DNA from: Acidobacteriota bacterium
GTDB taxonomy: Bacteria; Acidobacteriota; Terriglobia; Terriglobales; Acidobacteriaceae
Reading direction: 5' to 3'
DNA: 11,521 nt
NCBI GenBank assembly: GCA_003224835.1
Contig: QHZX01000216.1
Span: 1,657-13,177, forward strand
In this document: piece after piece, positions 1 through 7,857 of the stretch
How positions within the stretch are numbered: the stretch's first letter is position 1
Layout: every line of letters begins with the position of its first letter
Program-made: the position numbers and the translations under genes
Notes under the pieces: generated by a model
Database searches by the model: none
Told to the model about the DNA's origin: nothing
What the model saw: only the letters and a program-made list of their open reading frames with translations

Positions 1-1472
<1,472 letters not shown>

Positions 1473-1547
1473 TTTTCTGATCGTCTACTCCAGATCATAG
1501 GAGAGGCTTGGTACACGAGCAAGGTGCCGAAGCGACCACTTGGTCGG

Positions 1548-2318
1548 TCACGATCGCCGACTGCGGGAGAGTTCCCAAGCCTTCGCGTATTTCCACGAGA
1601 CATAAACCGCGTGATAGAGGTGCAACAGAAACCCCTCACGACCGTCGAGAAATCCGAGGCGAAAAAGGTAGTTATAGATAAATGTGAGTTTCGGACGTAC
1701 CACGATGTTCACCAAATTGAACCCACGTCCGCCTTTCGCAATCGCGACTTCGGCCCCCGAAGACGAATAGCTATTCATGTGGTCGATGTAGCCGCGCAAT
1801 GTCGGATAAGCGTTGTGAATCAGCGCGTTCTTAAGCCGCCCGGTTGGACCATTTACTTTGATCGTCGGATGCGCGCCGTATTCCTCAAACTTCCCAGCCC
1901 CTCGTCGGATCAGCCGCAGCTTGGGATCTGGATAAAACCCGCCGTGTTTGATCCATTTTCCGAGAAAAAAATTCTTGCGCGGAATCCAGAAGCCGATCAC
2001 GTTGTCAGCGCCTCCTAATTCCCTGCTGATCTCATCCGCGAGTTCTGGCTCCAGCGCCTCATCTGCATCCAACTGCAGCACCCAATCTGCGGTCGCTTTC
2101 TCCATCGCAGAATTTTTCTGTGCTGCAAAACCCTTCCAGGGCTCTACGAAAACTTTTGCTCCATGAGAACGAGCAATCTCCAAAGTGCGATCGGTGGATC
2201 CAGAATCTACGACGATGATCTCGCCCTCTCCATCACGGACCAGCGGAGTCACGCTTTCCAGCGTGCGCGGGAGATTTGCTTCCTCATTCAGAGTGATTAG
2301 AGCGATGGAGATTTTCAC
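1548..2318 (-). CDS. Family 2 glycosyltransferase, WaaE/KdtX-like
   Basis: GT-A fold, GT2 family sugar transferase of the type placed in lipopolysaccharide core or cell-envelope glycan synthesis. Numbered from the GTG at 2318, the protein has 256 residues. The N-terminal strand reads KISIALITLNEEANL. The nucleotide-binding VVDSGSTD ends at residue 43, and the metal-binding DAD is at 84-86 inside LQLDADE. The C-terminal half has the WaaE-like pattern: HPTIKV, a YIDHMNSYSS block, a GFLDGREGF motif and a KYAKAWE tail. The protein looks full length. Start choice: the family usually begins just before the first beta strand, which favours GTG 2318. An upstream in-frame GTG at 2354 would add 12 residues, and neither has a good ribosome site. 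Acceptor sugar and substrate cannot be read from the sequence. It may be co-transcribed with the downstream mutase, although no functional link is evident. Confidence 0.9.
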   Translation of the reverse strand: MKISIALITLNEEANLPRTLESVTPLVRDGEGEIIVVDSGSTDRTLEIARSHGAKVFVEPWKGFAAQKNSAMEKATADWVLQLDADEALEPELADEISRELGGADNVIGFWIPRKNFFLGKWIKHGGFYPDPKLRLIRRGAGKFEEYGAHPTIKVNGPTGRLKNALIHNAYPTLRGYIDHMNSYSSSGAEVAIAKGGRGFNLVNIVVRPKLTFIYNYLFRLGFLDGREGFLLHLYHAVYVSWKYAKAWELSRSRRS

Positions 2319-2468
2319 GCTCCATGAATATACCGCGACTGCCAAACAACCCACGCGATTGAGTTCCGTGCAGCAAAGGAAAAGAGGCGCGGAGATCTTG
2401 TGTCAGAGCTAGTCAGAGAGTCCAATTCAAAAAATCTATGGGGCCGACGTGATCAACTTTTTTGGAAC

Positions 2469-2497
2469 AAAAAAGAGGGCAGCCGTGCGCTGCCCTC
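2469..2497 (-). terminator. Rho-independent terminator of the ABM-domain gene
   Basis: A 9-bp perfect stem (2475-2483 with 2489-2497, GAGGGCAGC on the minus strand) closes a 5-base loop and is followed on the minus strand by six T (2474-2469). It begins 24 bases after the stop codon of the gene ending at 2521. It isolates that gene from the glycosyltransferase further left. Confidence 0.92.
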
Positions 2498-2520
2498 CGG
2501 AGCAATTTCGATCTTTGGAC

Positions 2521-2841
2521 CTAAGCTGCTTTTCCCGCCGCTACCCTGTGAATAGACGAGTTCTCGACTGGCAACGTTTTGACAGACGGTCCCTCAATCA
2601 TCAGCGGAGCCAAATTGGAAGCTACTTCCTGAAACAATCCCTGGTCATAATTTTTTACATCGGACTCGCTCTTCCAAAGAGTGGTGCAGCAGAATTCTCC
2701 GGTCGTGGGATCTAGCGATTCGATATTGTCGACGAATCCCGGTTGCGCCTGAATGCGTGGCAGAAACTCCCCATTGAGAGCGCTGCGAAACTCATTCATC
2801 GCTGAGGGATCTATTTTGCAGGTGACCGTTCGTGAATACAT
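2521..2841 (-). CDS. Small ABM-fold (dimeric alpha/beta barrel) protein
   Basis: Predicted 106-residue cytoplasmic protein of the antibiotic biosynthesis monooxygenase / dimeric alpha-beta barrel type. The start is ATG 2841, because AGGAG sits 7 bases upstream; the longer reading frame back to 2955 would cover the promoter region and adds residues with no family look. Visible features: an opening beta strand (MYSRTVTCKID), a helix (MNEFRSALNGEFLPRI), the PGF turn (QAQPGFVDNIESLD) typical of these domains, a second strand pair (GEFCCTTLWKSESDVKNYDQG) and a last strand before a polar tail. Members range from quinol monooxygenases to heme-degrading enzymes and stress proteins of unknown activity. 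The catalytic residues differ between subgroups, so no substrate is claimed. It forms its own unit, with a candidate promoter at 2918-2946 and a strong terminator at 2469-2497. Confidence 0.82.
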   Translation of the reverse strand: MYSRTVTCKIDPSAMNEFRSALNGEFLPRIQAQPGFVDNIESLDPTTGEFCCTTLWKSESDVKNYDQGLFQEVASNLAPLMIEGPSVKTLPVENSSIHRVAAGKAA

Positions 2842-2917
2842 ATGTCGTCTCCTGTGGACTATTAGCGGATCTCGGCGCTTGGCAGACTCGAACCAGGCAC
2901 TCGGATTTGCGGCTAGA

Positions 2918-2946
2918 ACATTAGTCCCGAACCGATGAGCAGTCAA
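2918..2946 (-). promoter_or_regulatory. Candidate sigma-70-type promoter for the ABM-domain gene
   Basis: On the minus strand TTGACT (2946-2941, 5 of 6 matches to the -35 consensus) is followed after exactly 17 bases by TAATGT (2923-2918, 3 of 6 matches to the -10). It lies between the hairpin that ends the regulator transcript and the ATG at 2841, giving a leader of about 70 bases. The -10 match is poor, so this is a candidate only. Confidence 0.4.
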
Positions 2947-2950
2947 GCCC

Positions 2951-2981
2951 TCCAAAAGAAATGACCGCGCCAGGCGGTCAT
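2951..2981 (-). terminator. Probable terminator after the LuxR-type regulator
   Basis: Perfect 8-bp stem ATGACCGC/GCGGTCAT (2961-2968 with 2974-2981) with a 5-base loop. Reading leftward it is followed by TTCTTTTGGA (2960-2951), a T-rich but interrupted tail. It starts about 50 bases after the stop codon at 3029. Confidence 0.6.
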
Positions 2982-3000
2982 AATAATTTCGTATTGTTCT

Positions 3001-3019
3001 CTGGCCATGGATTGGCCAG
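3001..3019. repeat. 7-bp inverted repeat next to the regulator stop codon
   Basis: CTGGCCA (3001-3007) and TGGCCAG (3013-3019) around a 5-base loop. There is no T-run in either direction, so it is not a classical terminator. It stands between the stop codon and the 2961-2981 hairpin and may act as a 3'-end stabilising structure. Confidence 0.45.
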
Positions 3020-3028
3020 CAATTACGC

Positions 3029-3709
3029 CTAGGAGGCGACTCCGGCCGGCCCCGGCTGCGGCTGCTGGTGAGCTGCGGCGGTCGCGGCTGCAGCCTCGTT
3101 CAGAATTCTGTGATGAATCGTGAAGAGCGCAAGCTCTAGACGGTCAGAAACACCGATCTTGTCGTAAACGTTGCGCAAATAATTTTTGATTACTTGCTCG
3201 GTGGTTCCCAGCTGGGATGCGATTTCTTTGTTCTTATATCCCTGAACGATCAGCGCAACGATACGCAGTTCTTTCGCCGTAAGCCGGTCGCGTACCCGCA
3301 ATCCGACCATATCGTTTTCAGTCAACTCGCTGGGGACCGCAATGTCCTGTATCCAGGTTTCGCCGCGCGCCACCTTGCGGACGCAATCGACCAGAGCGGA
3401 ACTGGTCACATTCCGGTACACAACCCCATGCGCTCCAGCACCCATATATTTTTGAGCGCTCTCGCCGGTATCGCCAAGAACGACCACGCGTGTACGCACC
3501 TTATTGGCAGCCTGCACAACCGCAGTGAAATCGTTGTGAAAACCACCGGCAACCACCAACACCGCAGCTCGGAATTTATCCAGAGCCATGAACATCTGCT
3601 CCGCGGTCTGGGCCTGCGCCACAATGCGCATTTCGTCTTCCACCGCCAGCACTTTAGCGATGCCTGCGCGAAAAATTGCCTGGTTGTCGGCGAGAATCAG
3701 TTTAAGCAT
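3029..3709 (-). CDS. NarL/LuxR-type regulator with degenerate (pseudo-)receiver domain
   Basis: DNA-binding regulator of 226 residues with receiver plus LuxR-type helix-turn-helix. The receiver fold is recognisable at 1-118, but the chemistry is gone. The acidic pair is D8-N9. The phosphoacceptor position at the end of strand 3 (AVLVVAGG) is A54 instead of Asp. The switch Thr/Ser after VVVL is G79. The invariant Lys before the last helix is R99 (GVVYRN). Ordinary phosphorylation is therefore not expected. The helix-turn-helix (about 141-202) is well conserved: RLTAKELRIVALIVQGYKNK, then EIASQLGTTEQVIKNYL and a GVSDRLELALF end. A low-complexity Ala/Gln/Pro tail follows (204-226). The gene starts 18 bases after the PilZ gene and is surely read with it. 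It probably works constitutively, by partner binding or by ligand binding. Target genes are unknown. Confidence 0.92.
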   Translation of the reverse strand: MLKLILADNQAIFRAGIAKVLAVEDEMRIVAQAQTAEQMFMALDKFRAAVLVVAGGFHNDFTAVVQAANKVRTRVVVLGDTGESAQKYMGAGAHGVVYRNVTSSALVDCVRKVARGETWIQDIAVPSELTENDMVGLRVRDRLTAKELRIVALIVQGYKNKEIASQLGTTEQVIKNYLRNVYDKIGVSDRLELALFTIHHRILNEAAAATAAAHQQPQPGPAGVAS

Positions 3710-3727
3710 TGCCTTAGCACCTCACAG

Positions 3728-4096
3728 TTACGACTGGCGAACAAAATCGTAGGTGTCGATAACGCAGGCTACACCCGGAGCTTCGCCGCCAGTGCCCGCA
3801 TCTTTCCGCACCACGCGACCCTTGCATTGCACGATTACTTTCTCATTCGCGCCCGTTAACTCCGGCGGCAGCGCGATCTCGAACTCCACGTTCGATCCGA
3901 TGTCGAGCGCAGGGTTGCCGCGGATGTAAACTCCGGCCGCACTCATATTTCCAGTAACACTCCCCTGGTCTTCGCCATGAATTTTGATTGGCAGTTCCAG
4001 CGGAAATCTTTTTCCCGTCCGTGCTTCGGACACAAGCCCTCCTTTATTGAGACCTTCGATGTTTGAGGCCTCATTGGCCTGAAAAGCCGGTTCCAT
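3728..4096 (-). CDS. PilZ-domain protein, probable c-di-GMP binder
   Basis: Stand-alone PilZ protein of 122 residues. Both canonical ligand motifs are present: RTGKR (R26 and R30, the RxxxR switch) just before the first beta strand, and NMSAAG (50-55, matching the [DN]xSxxG motif). Strands FPLELPIKI and NVEFEIALPP and a late GRVVRKD strand complete the small barrel, ending in a short VIDTYDFVRQS tail. From the family, c-di-GMP binding is expected; the output partner is not encoded in the protein itself. The ATG at 4096 has AGGAG about 7 bases upstream. The first 22 residues are polar and probably disordered. It is the leading gene of a pair with the degenerate-receiver regulator, which suggests that the regulator may be its effector. 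That is inference from spacing alone. A symmetric promoter-like repeat stands just upstream. Confidence 0.93.
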   Translation of the reverse strand: MEPAFQANEASNIEGLNKGGLVSEARTGKRFPLELPIKIHGEDQGSVTGNMSAAGVYIRGNPALDIGSNVEFEIALPPELTGANEKVIVQCKGRVVRKDAGTGGEAPGVACVIDTYDFVRQS

Positions 4097-4131
4097 ACGC
4101 CATCTCCTGGGAGCTCGATGACCTTTAGGGG

Positions 4132-4160
4132 TTTATACCACGGATTTTGCAGGGTATAAA
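4132..4160. promoter_or_regulatory. Symmetric promoter-like inverted repeat between pilZ and hemD
   Basis: TTTATACC (4132-4139) and GGTATAAA (4153-4160) form a perfect 8-bp inverted repeat with a 13-base centre. Read on either strand it gives TTTATA, 17 bases, TATAAA: a 4-of-6 match to the -35 and a 5-of-6 match to the -10 at ideal spacing. It could drive the PilZ gene leftward (leader about 30 bases) and hemD rightward (leader about 140 bases). It could equally be an operator. Confidence 0.45.
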
Positions 4161-4308
4161 GGGCAGAGTTAACCTTTTAGGTAATGGTTGGTGCGTCTAA
4201 GCCCTTCAAGGGGGCGCGATTCCCAGATTGCGTCTCCAGGCATGGCAAGTCTTCCAACGTTTTACGATTCAGGAAAGCTGGTATTCTCCTCGTCACGGGA
4301 ACTTCAAA

Positions 4309-5059
4309 ATGCCAGGATTTAACGGCTTGCGCGTACTTTCATTCGAAAGCCGCCGGTCACAGGAGATAGCACAGCTCATCCGCAATAACGGCGGGATCCC
4401 GGTCGTCGCTCCTTCCACCCGTGAAGTTCGCCCGCGCGCTGGCGGAAGCTGTCGAAGTTATCGCCACACTCGAGGAGTTCTTTTCAGCGCTGCGGCGGAC
4501 CCGAATTGTTGTCCGCGGTCCCAAACCGGCCGCAGCCATACGAGATTTCGGGGTGCCGATCACGCTGACAATTCCTGAGCCCAATACATGGCGTGAGATT
4601 GTGAAAGCGCTGGACGAACATTCACAAACAGTTCCGCTCAAACAATGCCGGGTCGCGGTTCAGGAGCATGGAGAGCCCAGTCCCGAGTTGTACGCCGCTT
4701 TGCGCGAACGCGGCGCTGAAGTTGTCCCCGTCCGCGTTTATCGCTGGGAATTGCCGGAAGATTTGGATCCACTCAAGCACGCAATTCGCGAAGTGGCGGA
4801 GAAAAAGATCAATGTGGTTATGTTCACTTCTTCGGTGCAGTTGGTTCACGCTTTGCGCGTTGCCGAAGATATTCAGTTGAGACAACAATTTATCGATGGC
4901 TTAAAGCGGTTGATGGTGGCCTCAATTGGGCCGATCTGCTCTGAGAAACTGCGGGAGAATGGAGTGCGTGTTGATCTTGAGCCCTCCCACCCGAAGATGG
5001 GCTACTTGGTGAAAGAAGCGGCAGAGAGAAGCAGCGCAACGTTGCAGTCGCAGCGATAA
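4309..5059 (+). pseudogene. hemD: Uroporphyrinogen-III synthase, broken by internal deletion and frameshift
   Basis: HemD closes and isomerises hydroxymethylbilane to uroporphyrinogen III for heme and corrinoid synthesis. From ATG 4309 (GGGA 8 bases upstream) the first frame gives a typical start: GLRVLSFESRR, IRNNGGIPVVAPSTREV. At about 4421-4429 homology jumps to the next frame (open from GTG 4421 to TAA 5057-5059, 212 codons). That frame gives LEEFFSALRRTRIVVRGPKP, IPEPNTWREI, a YRWELPEDLDPL block, FTSSVQLVHAL and VASIGPICSEKLRENG. The segment normally between the REV block and the first helix of domain 2, including the LTGVG-type motif, is absent, about 25-30 codons by memory of relatives. 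The first frame continues as non-homologous sequence to a stop at 4576-4578. Either this copy is dead or the assembly lost sequence. The C-terminal piece alone would not form the two-domain enzyme. Confidence 0.85.
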
Positions 5060-5074
5060 ACGCTTTTGTTCAAC

Positions 5075-5111
5075 AAAAAAGGCCTTTAATCGCTACTTGC
5101 GATTCCAGGCC
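5075..5111 (-). terminator. Terminator of the small CxxC peptide gene
   Basis: On the minus strand an outer stem GGCCT/AGGCC (5111-5107 with 5085-5081) encloses an inner stem AATCGC/GCGATT (5104-5099 with 5093-5088) with a 5-base loop, followed directly by six T (5080-5075). The T-run is only on the minus side, so it serves the leftward gene. It lies 16 bases past the plus-strand hemD stop and about 50 bases after the peptide stop codon. Confidence 0.85.
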
Positions 5112-5162
5112 CCGAACCGAAAGTCCTGAGGGACCCTCGGCACTGCATTTGAAATAATGCTG

Positions 5163-5282
5163 TTATTTACAGTTCCAGCACGTTGGCACCGGTCCGGCAT
5201 TCAGCTTTACGCTGACCGGAGCCGCTGCTGCCAAACAACTGACGGCTACCACCAGGATCAAAGTCCTGACCGCACGTGTCAT
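5163..5282 (-). CDS. 39-residue exported peptide with C-terminal CxxC
   Basis: Unrecognised small gene with strong expression signals. ATG at 5282 is preceded by AGGAG with 7 bases between, and TAA is at 5163-5165. The peptide has a charged start (R3, R6), a hydrophobic core LILVVAVSCLAAAA (8-21) and a short mature end PVSVKLNAGPVPTCWNCK (22-39). This is a signal-peptide shape, with a possible signal peptidase I site after the AAAA run. C16 preceded by AVS is a weak lipobox, so a lipoprotein is an alternative. The end carries C35-W-N-C38, a thioredoxin-like or metal-binding CxxC spacing, but the mature part is too short for any known fold. It has its own -10 box, leader hairpin and terminator, and lies 159 bases after the seven-helix membrane gene on the same strand. 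Function unknown; a short secreted redox, metal or signalling peptide is possible. Confidence 0.72.
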   Translation of the reverse strand: MTRAVRTLILVVAVSCLAAAAPVSVKLNAGPVPTCWNCK

Positions 5283-5299
5283 ATCTTTCTCCTACATGC

Positions 5300-5322
5300 G
5301 GGTTCCCTGGGAGCGGAAACCC
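5300..5322 (-). promoter_or_regulatory. Leader hairpin before the small peptide gene
   Basis: On the minus strand GGGTTTCC (5322-5315) pairs with GGGAACCC (5307-5300), 8 bp with one T-G wobble and a 7-base loop. It sits between the predicted transcription start and the ribosome site, ending about 6 bases before AGGAG. It may protect the 5' end or modulate translation. Confidence 0.5.
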
Positions 5323-5332
5323 GAGTAGCAGG

Positions 5333-5338
5333 ATTATA
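5333..5338 (-). promoter_or_regulatory. Perfect TATAAT -10 box for the small peptide gene
   Basis: Minus-strand TATAAT (5338-5333) lies about 50 bases upstream of ATG 5282, predicting a leader of about 44 bases. The hexamer 17 bases further up (CAGACT) is not a good -35, and the nearer TTGACT is only 7 bases away. The promoter may thus depend on an activator or on the G-rich upstream edge. Confidence 0.5.
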
Positions 5339-5373
5339 CCCATGCAGTCAAGTGCAGTCTGACCTGGGTCAAT

Positions 5374-5395
5374 TTTCGTCGGTTCTCCGACGAAA
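5374..5395. repeat. 9-bp hairpin after the seven-helix membrane gene
   Basis: TTTCGTCGG (5374-5382) and CCGACGAAA (5387-5395) form a perfect 9-bp stem with a 4-base loop, 46 bases beyond the stop codon at 5442. No proper T-run follows on the minus strand, so it would be a weak terminator or a processing/stability structure separating the membrane gene from the small peptide unit. Confidence 0.55.
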
Positions 5396-5441
5396 GCTCG
5401 CGGATTGTGAGGACGTTTGCGGAAACGGAATCGGACGAAAA

Positions 5442-6257
5442 CTACGGTACGGCGTGACGATCCTGGGTTTTTGAGAAGGCTCGGTCCACCATGTCCTCGA
5501 ACATGGGAATTAGGGAATCTGGTTCGCCCTGTGCGTGAAGATCCATCAAAGCGTTGTCCCAACGTTGAGGTACCAGGACCGTGACCGCAACTTCATTCCG
5601 ATTCAAATTCGAATAGAAAAGCCACAGGCAGATCCCTATGTTGTAAAACATCATCGTTGTAATACTCAGGACATTATTCGAAACATGCCCGCCGAAAAAC
5701 AGCCCATAAGAAATCAGCTCGGAACCGGCTGAGAGCCCAAATCCCAAGGCAATGCCGAAACTTTGTCGTCGCCACGACACTCCTAGCGGTTTGCAAAAAG
5801 CCAGCAAAAACAAAAGCATGCCGCACTGAATTACTTCCACACATCGCTGAAGAATCAAAACATCTCGTCCAACCGGATCACTCCATGCGGAGCTGGTCGT
5901 AATAAATACTCCAGAAACCAGCACCATCACCACAGCGGCCCACTTGAACAGCGCCGTTCCGAGATCTTTCAGCGCGTGATATGGACGAAAGATGTCAGTA
6001 AACACTTCATGGATAATCTTGAATTCAAGGGCGAGGTTCAGCGCAGCCCCAATCCAAAACATGACGAAGTAAATCCGATATGCTCCGATCCTGTATATCG
6101 GAAACTGAATCGCAAAAGTTATGACTTGGATGACGGCAAACCAGAAAAAAACCGGGAAGTCCTTGTGCAGTTTGCGCCGGCGCATGATTAGCGCCAGGGC
6201 GCCTAACAGCACCGGCTGTACTACCCACAACGCGGTCTGGAGTTGGGGGCTGGTCAT
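5442..6257 (-). CDS. Seven-helix integral membrane protein of unknown function
   Basis: Not recognised as a named family. From ATG 6257 it has 271 residues with seven clear hydrophobic segments, in order: LWVVQPVLLGALALIM, FPVFFWFAVIQVITFAIQ, YFVMFWIGAALNLALEF, WAAVVMVLVSGVFITT, CVEVIQCGMLLFLLAFC, FGIALGFGLSAGSELISYG and MMFYNIGICLWLFY. A soluble tail of about 60 residues follows (NRNEVAVTVLVPQRWDN, then an acidic stretch ending DRHAVP). Seven helices plus a soluble tail resemble sensory 7TM input modules cut loose from an output domain, but no catalytic motif is visible. A GTG at 6299 would add 14 residues; the ATG is chosen because it lies just before helix 1 and leaves a 9-bp direct repeat upstream. 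Neither start has a good ribosome site. It lies 210 bases after the DUF58 stop, on the same strand. Confidence 0.82.
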   Translation of the reverse strand: MTSPQLQTALWVVQPVLLGALALIMRRRKLHKDFPVFFWFAVIQVITFAIQFPIYRIGAYRIYFVMFWIGAALNLALEFKIIHEVFTDIFRPYHALKDLGTALFKWAAVVMVLVSGVFITTSSAWSDPVGRDVLILQRCVEVIQCGMLLFLLAFCKPLGVSWRRQSFGIALGFGLSAGSELISYGLFFGGHVSNNVLSITTMMFYNIGICLWLFYSNLNRNEVAVTVLVPQRWDNALMDLHAQGEPDSLIPMFEDMVDRAFSKTQDRHAVP

Positions 6258-6284
6258 AAAAGTAGATTCAGTTGCGGCTGAATC

Positions 6285-6306
6285 ACTGGTACTAATCACT
6301 AGTACT
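6285..6306. repeat. 9-bp tandem-spaced direct repeat upstream of the membrane gene
   Basis: ACTGGTACT (6285-6293) and ACTAGTACT (6298-6306) match in 8 of 9 positions with start-to-start spacing 13. They lie 28-49 bases upstream of ATG 6257. A paired operator is possible; if translation starts at GTG 6299 the repeat overlaps the coding start instead. Confidence 0.4.
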
Positions 6307-6355
6307 ATATGGGTGGAACATTAGCATTTTTCTGGCGTGTTACCTACGAACTGAA

Positions 6356-6375
6356 GTAACCAAAGTGCTGGTTAC
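6356..6375. repeat. 7-bp inverted repeat between DUF58 and the membrane gene
   Basis: GTAACCA (6356-6362) and TGGTTAC (6369-6375) with a 6-base loop. A third copy of the arm, GTTACC (6339-6344), allows an alternative pairing with the first arm. No T-run follows on the minus strand. It may be a weak terminator for DUF58 or an operator for the membrane gene; the rest of 6307-6466 shows nothing. Confidence 0.4.
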
Positions 6376-6466
6376 CACACGAACAAGTTCAGACCTACCT
6401 CTGCTTCGGAAATGCTGGGATTGTCTACCACAACTTTATGAAAGTAAAGCTTGTCGTTGGATGGCC

Positions 6467-6925
6467 TTACTCGATGAACACGAAATAGGAGCTTGCCCAT
6501 GCTCCCGCCGGGATCGTGCCACGCTTGTGAACTGTGAAAACGACGCTGTAGTCAGTTGAGGCCGACAAGGTTTCGAGCACCGAGGGCGCGCTCTTAGGCG
6601 CGACAGTGGCAAGATAGCGCAAAATCCCGAATGTGTCCCCAAAAGACTCACAATCCTGGGACACGAACGAGAGAAGTACGCCTTCCTGGGCCAGCTTCCA
6701 TACAAGGGATGCGGTCAGCGAAACCATTCGTTCATACGCCGGCGATTGGATTGCGCCGAGGGTGGGGTTATCAAAAACAATCCGCAAGCGCCGTTCGTCT
6801 TCCCGGGCAAATTCCCTCACCTTGAGTGATCCAGATTTAGCCGTGGCCTTCCAATCCACCTGGCGCGCCGGATCTTCAGGAAAGTACTCACGTATGCGAT
6901 ACAGATCGGAGCCTATTCCTCTCAT
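6467..6925 (-). pseudogene. DUF58 protein, C-terminal piece (after frameshift)
   Basis: Second reading frame of the split DUF58 gene. Residues encoded from ATG 6925 give the family core: GIGSDLYRIREYFPEDPARQ, then VDWKATAKSGSLKVREFARE, and DERRLRIVFDN, the vWA-like strand with its Asp. The remainder is a predicted alpha/beta region (YERMVSLTASLVWKLAQEGV) down to a TAA at 6467-6469. The GxGSD and D..R.VDW blocks identify the family with little doubt. The ATG at 6925 is probably only a chance codon inside the conserved RG.GSD motif, so separate translation as a 152-residue protein is possible but would lack the membrane anchor. Confidence 0.8.
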
Positions 6926-7814
6926 ATGAGCTTCGAATTACCAGTACTTCGCGGGACAGGGCAGCACGACGCGTCTTAACCAGAAAAGCGAAGGGGAATC
7001 GCGTCGAGAGGCTGAATCGTTCCTGATAGCAACCCCGGCGTCGAAAGTTCAATTTGACTGACGCCTCCATCCCTGCACCAGGAGGAATGAGCGGGAAATA
7101 AGCCGACTCGTGAAAAACTCCGGAAGGGTTTCCCACCGCAACTCGACGCAGTTTGCGGTCGGGCAATTGTAGCCATTGTTGGCCCACCGGGCGCCATGGC
7201 GGAACAGGAAATGTCGTTGCGTCCCACTGCCATCGAGTTCGTTTGATCTTCTTTTCGATCGGTATCGCCGAAATTGACAGCGCTGGGATCCATCGCCGGA
7301 GGCTGCGAACGCATACGGTCGCCGGAACTTCGGTTCCAGCGAAAATGTGATCTGGAATCTTAACCTCAAGCTCAAGGCTTCCGAGACAAACGGCGGAAGC
7401 CAGCCCAGAAACTATTATGGCCGCGAGCATCGTGGCGACAATGATGTAGAGCAAGTTATTACCCGTGTTAAGAGCTGCAATGCCGATTAGCATGACCACT
7501 AAGGCATAAAGCACCCCCGCCCGGGTCACCTCAAAATCGAGCGCATCACGGACCCTTCTGGCCTCCACTCGACGAACCAGATACGGCACCGAGCCCAGCC
7601 CAACTGCTACGGCTAACAGCAGGGCCACAGAGGCCAGCACCACCGTTCCAATTAGGTTGCCGGAATCGCGGGCGGCGGTAGAAAAAATGGCTGCTGTGAA
7701 CGCAAATGTTAACCCTATAGCTGCCATCAAGAAGCGCATCCACGCGCCGGAGTTTTCCGCGCGAAGAGTGCTCGCCAGCTTTCCAAAAAGGGCCGATTGC
7801 GTAAGCGACGCCAT
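6888..7814 (-). pseudogene. DUF58 protein, N-terminal piece (before frameshift)
   Basis: First reading frame of a DUF58 membrane protein, a family commonly found beside MoxR AAA ATPases and proposed to act in envelope or metallo-protein maturation. From ATG 7814 it shows two pairs of hydrophobic helices: FLMAAIGLTFAFTAAIF with IGTVVLASVALLLAVAVGLG, then AGVLYALVVMLIGIAALNTG with NNLLYIIVATMLAAIIVSGL, the NNLLY segment being a family hallmark. A beta-rich region follows (LELEVKIP, FAGTEVPATV, RRRGCYQERFSLSTRFPFAF) to REVLVIR at about 6932. Family members then continue with a YP.VEP stretch of roughly 25 residues before RG.GSD. Here this is missing and the frame changes, so the last residues before the TGA/TAG at 6888 are out-of-frame noise. 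It starts 43 bases after the hydrolase and is probably co-transcribed with it. No MoxR gene is visible nearby. Confidence 0.82.
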
Positions 7815-7857
7815 TAGTCTCAACGTTTCCAGAGCCTAGCACCGAAATTCAGTGATG

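Noticed and set aside
2842..2955. tRNA-like GGTTCGAGTC motif on the minus strand, and a 5' extension of the ABM gene to 2955
   Set aside because: The motif does not form a proper T-stem (two mismatches) and no acceptor or anticodon arm is found. The extension covers the promoter region and lacks family likeness, while ATG 2841 has an ideal ribosome site.
3194..3859. 221-residue plus-strand reading frame opposite the regulator and PilZ genes
   Set aside because: It spans two conserved minus-strand genes and their junction, and its composition (many His, Ser) is typical of an antisense shadow.
5062..5111. Plus-strand terminator for hemD
   Set aside because: The hairpin is followed by CCG and not by T on the plus strand; the T-run is on the minus side, so it belongs to the peptide gene.
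5167..5562. 131-residue minus-strand reading frame overlapping the small peptide gene and the membrane gene end
   Set aside because: It overlaps two better-supported genes in another frame, has no ribosome site and no domain-like sequence.
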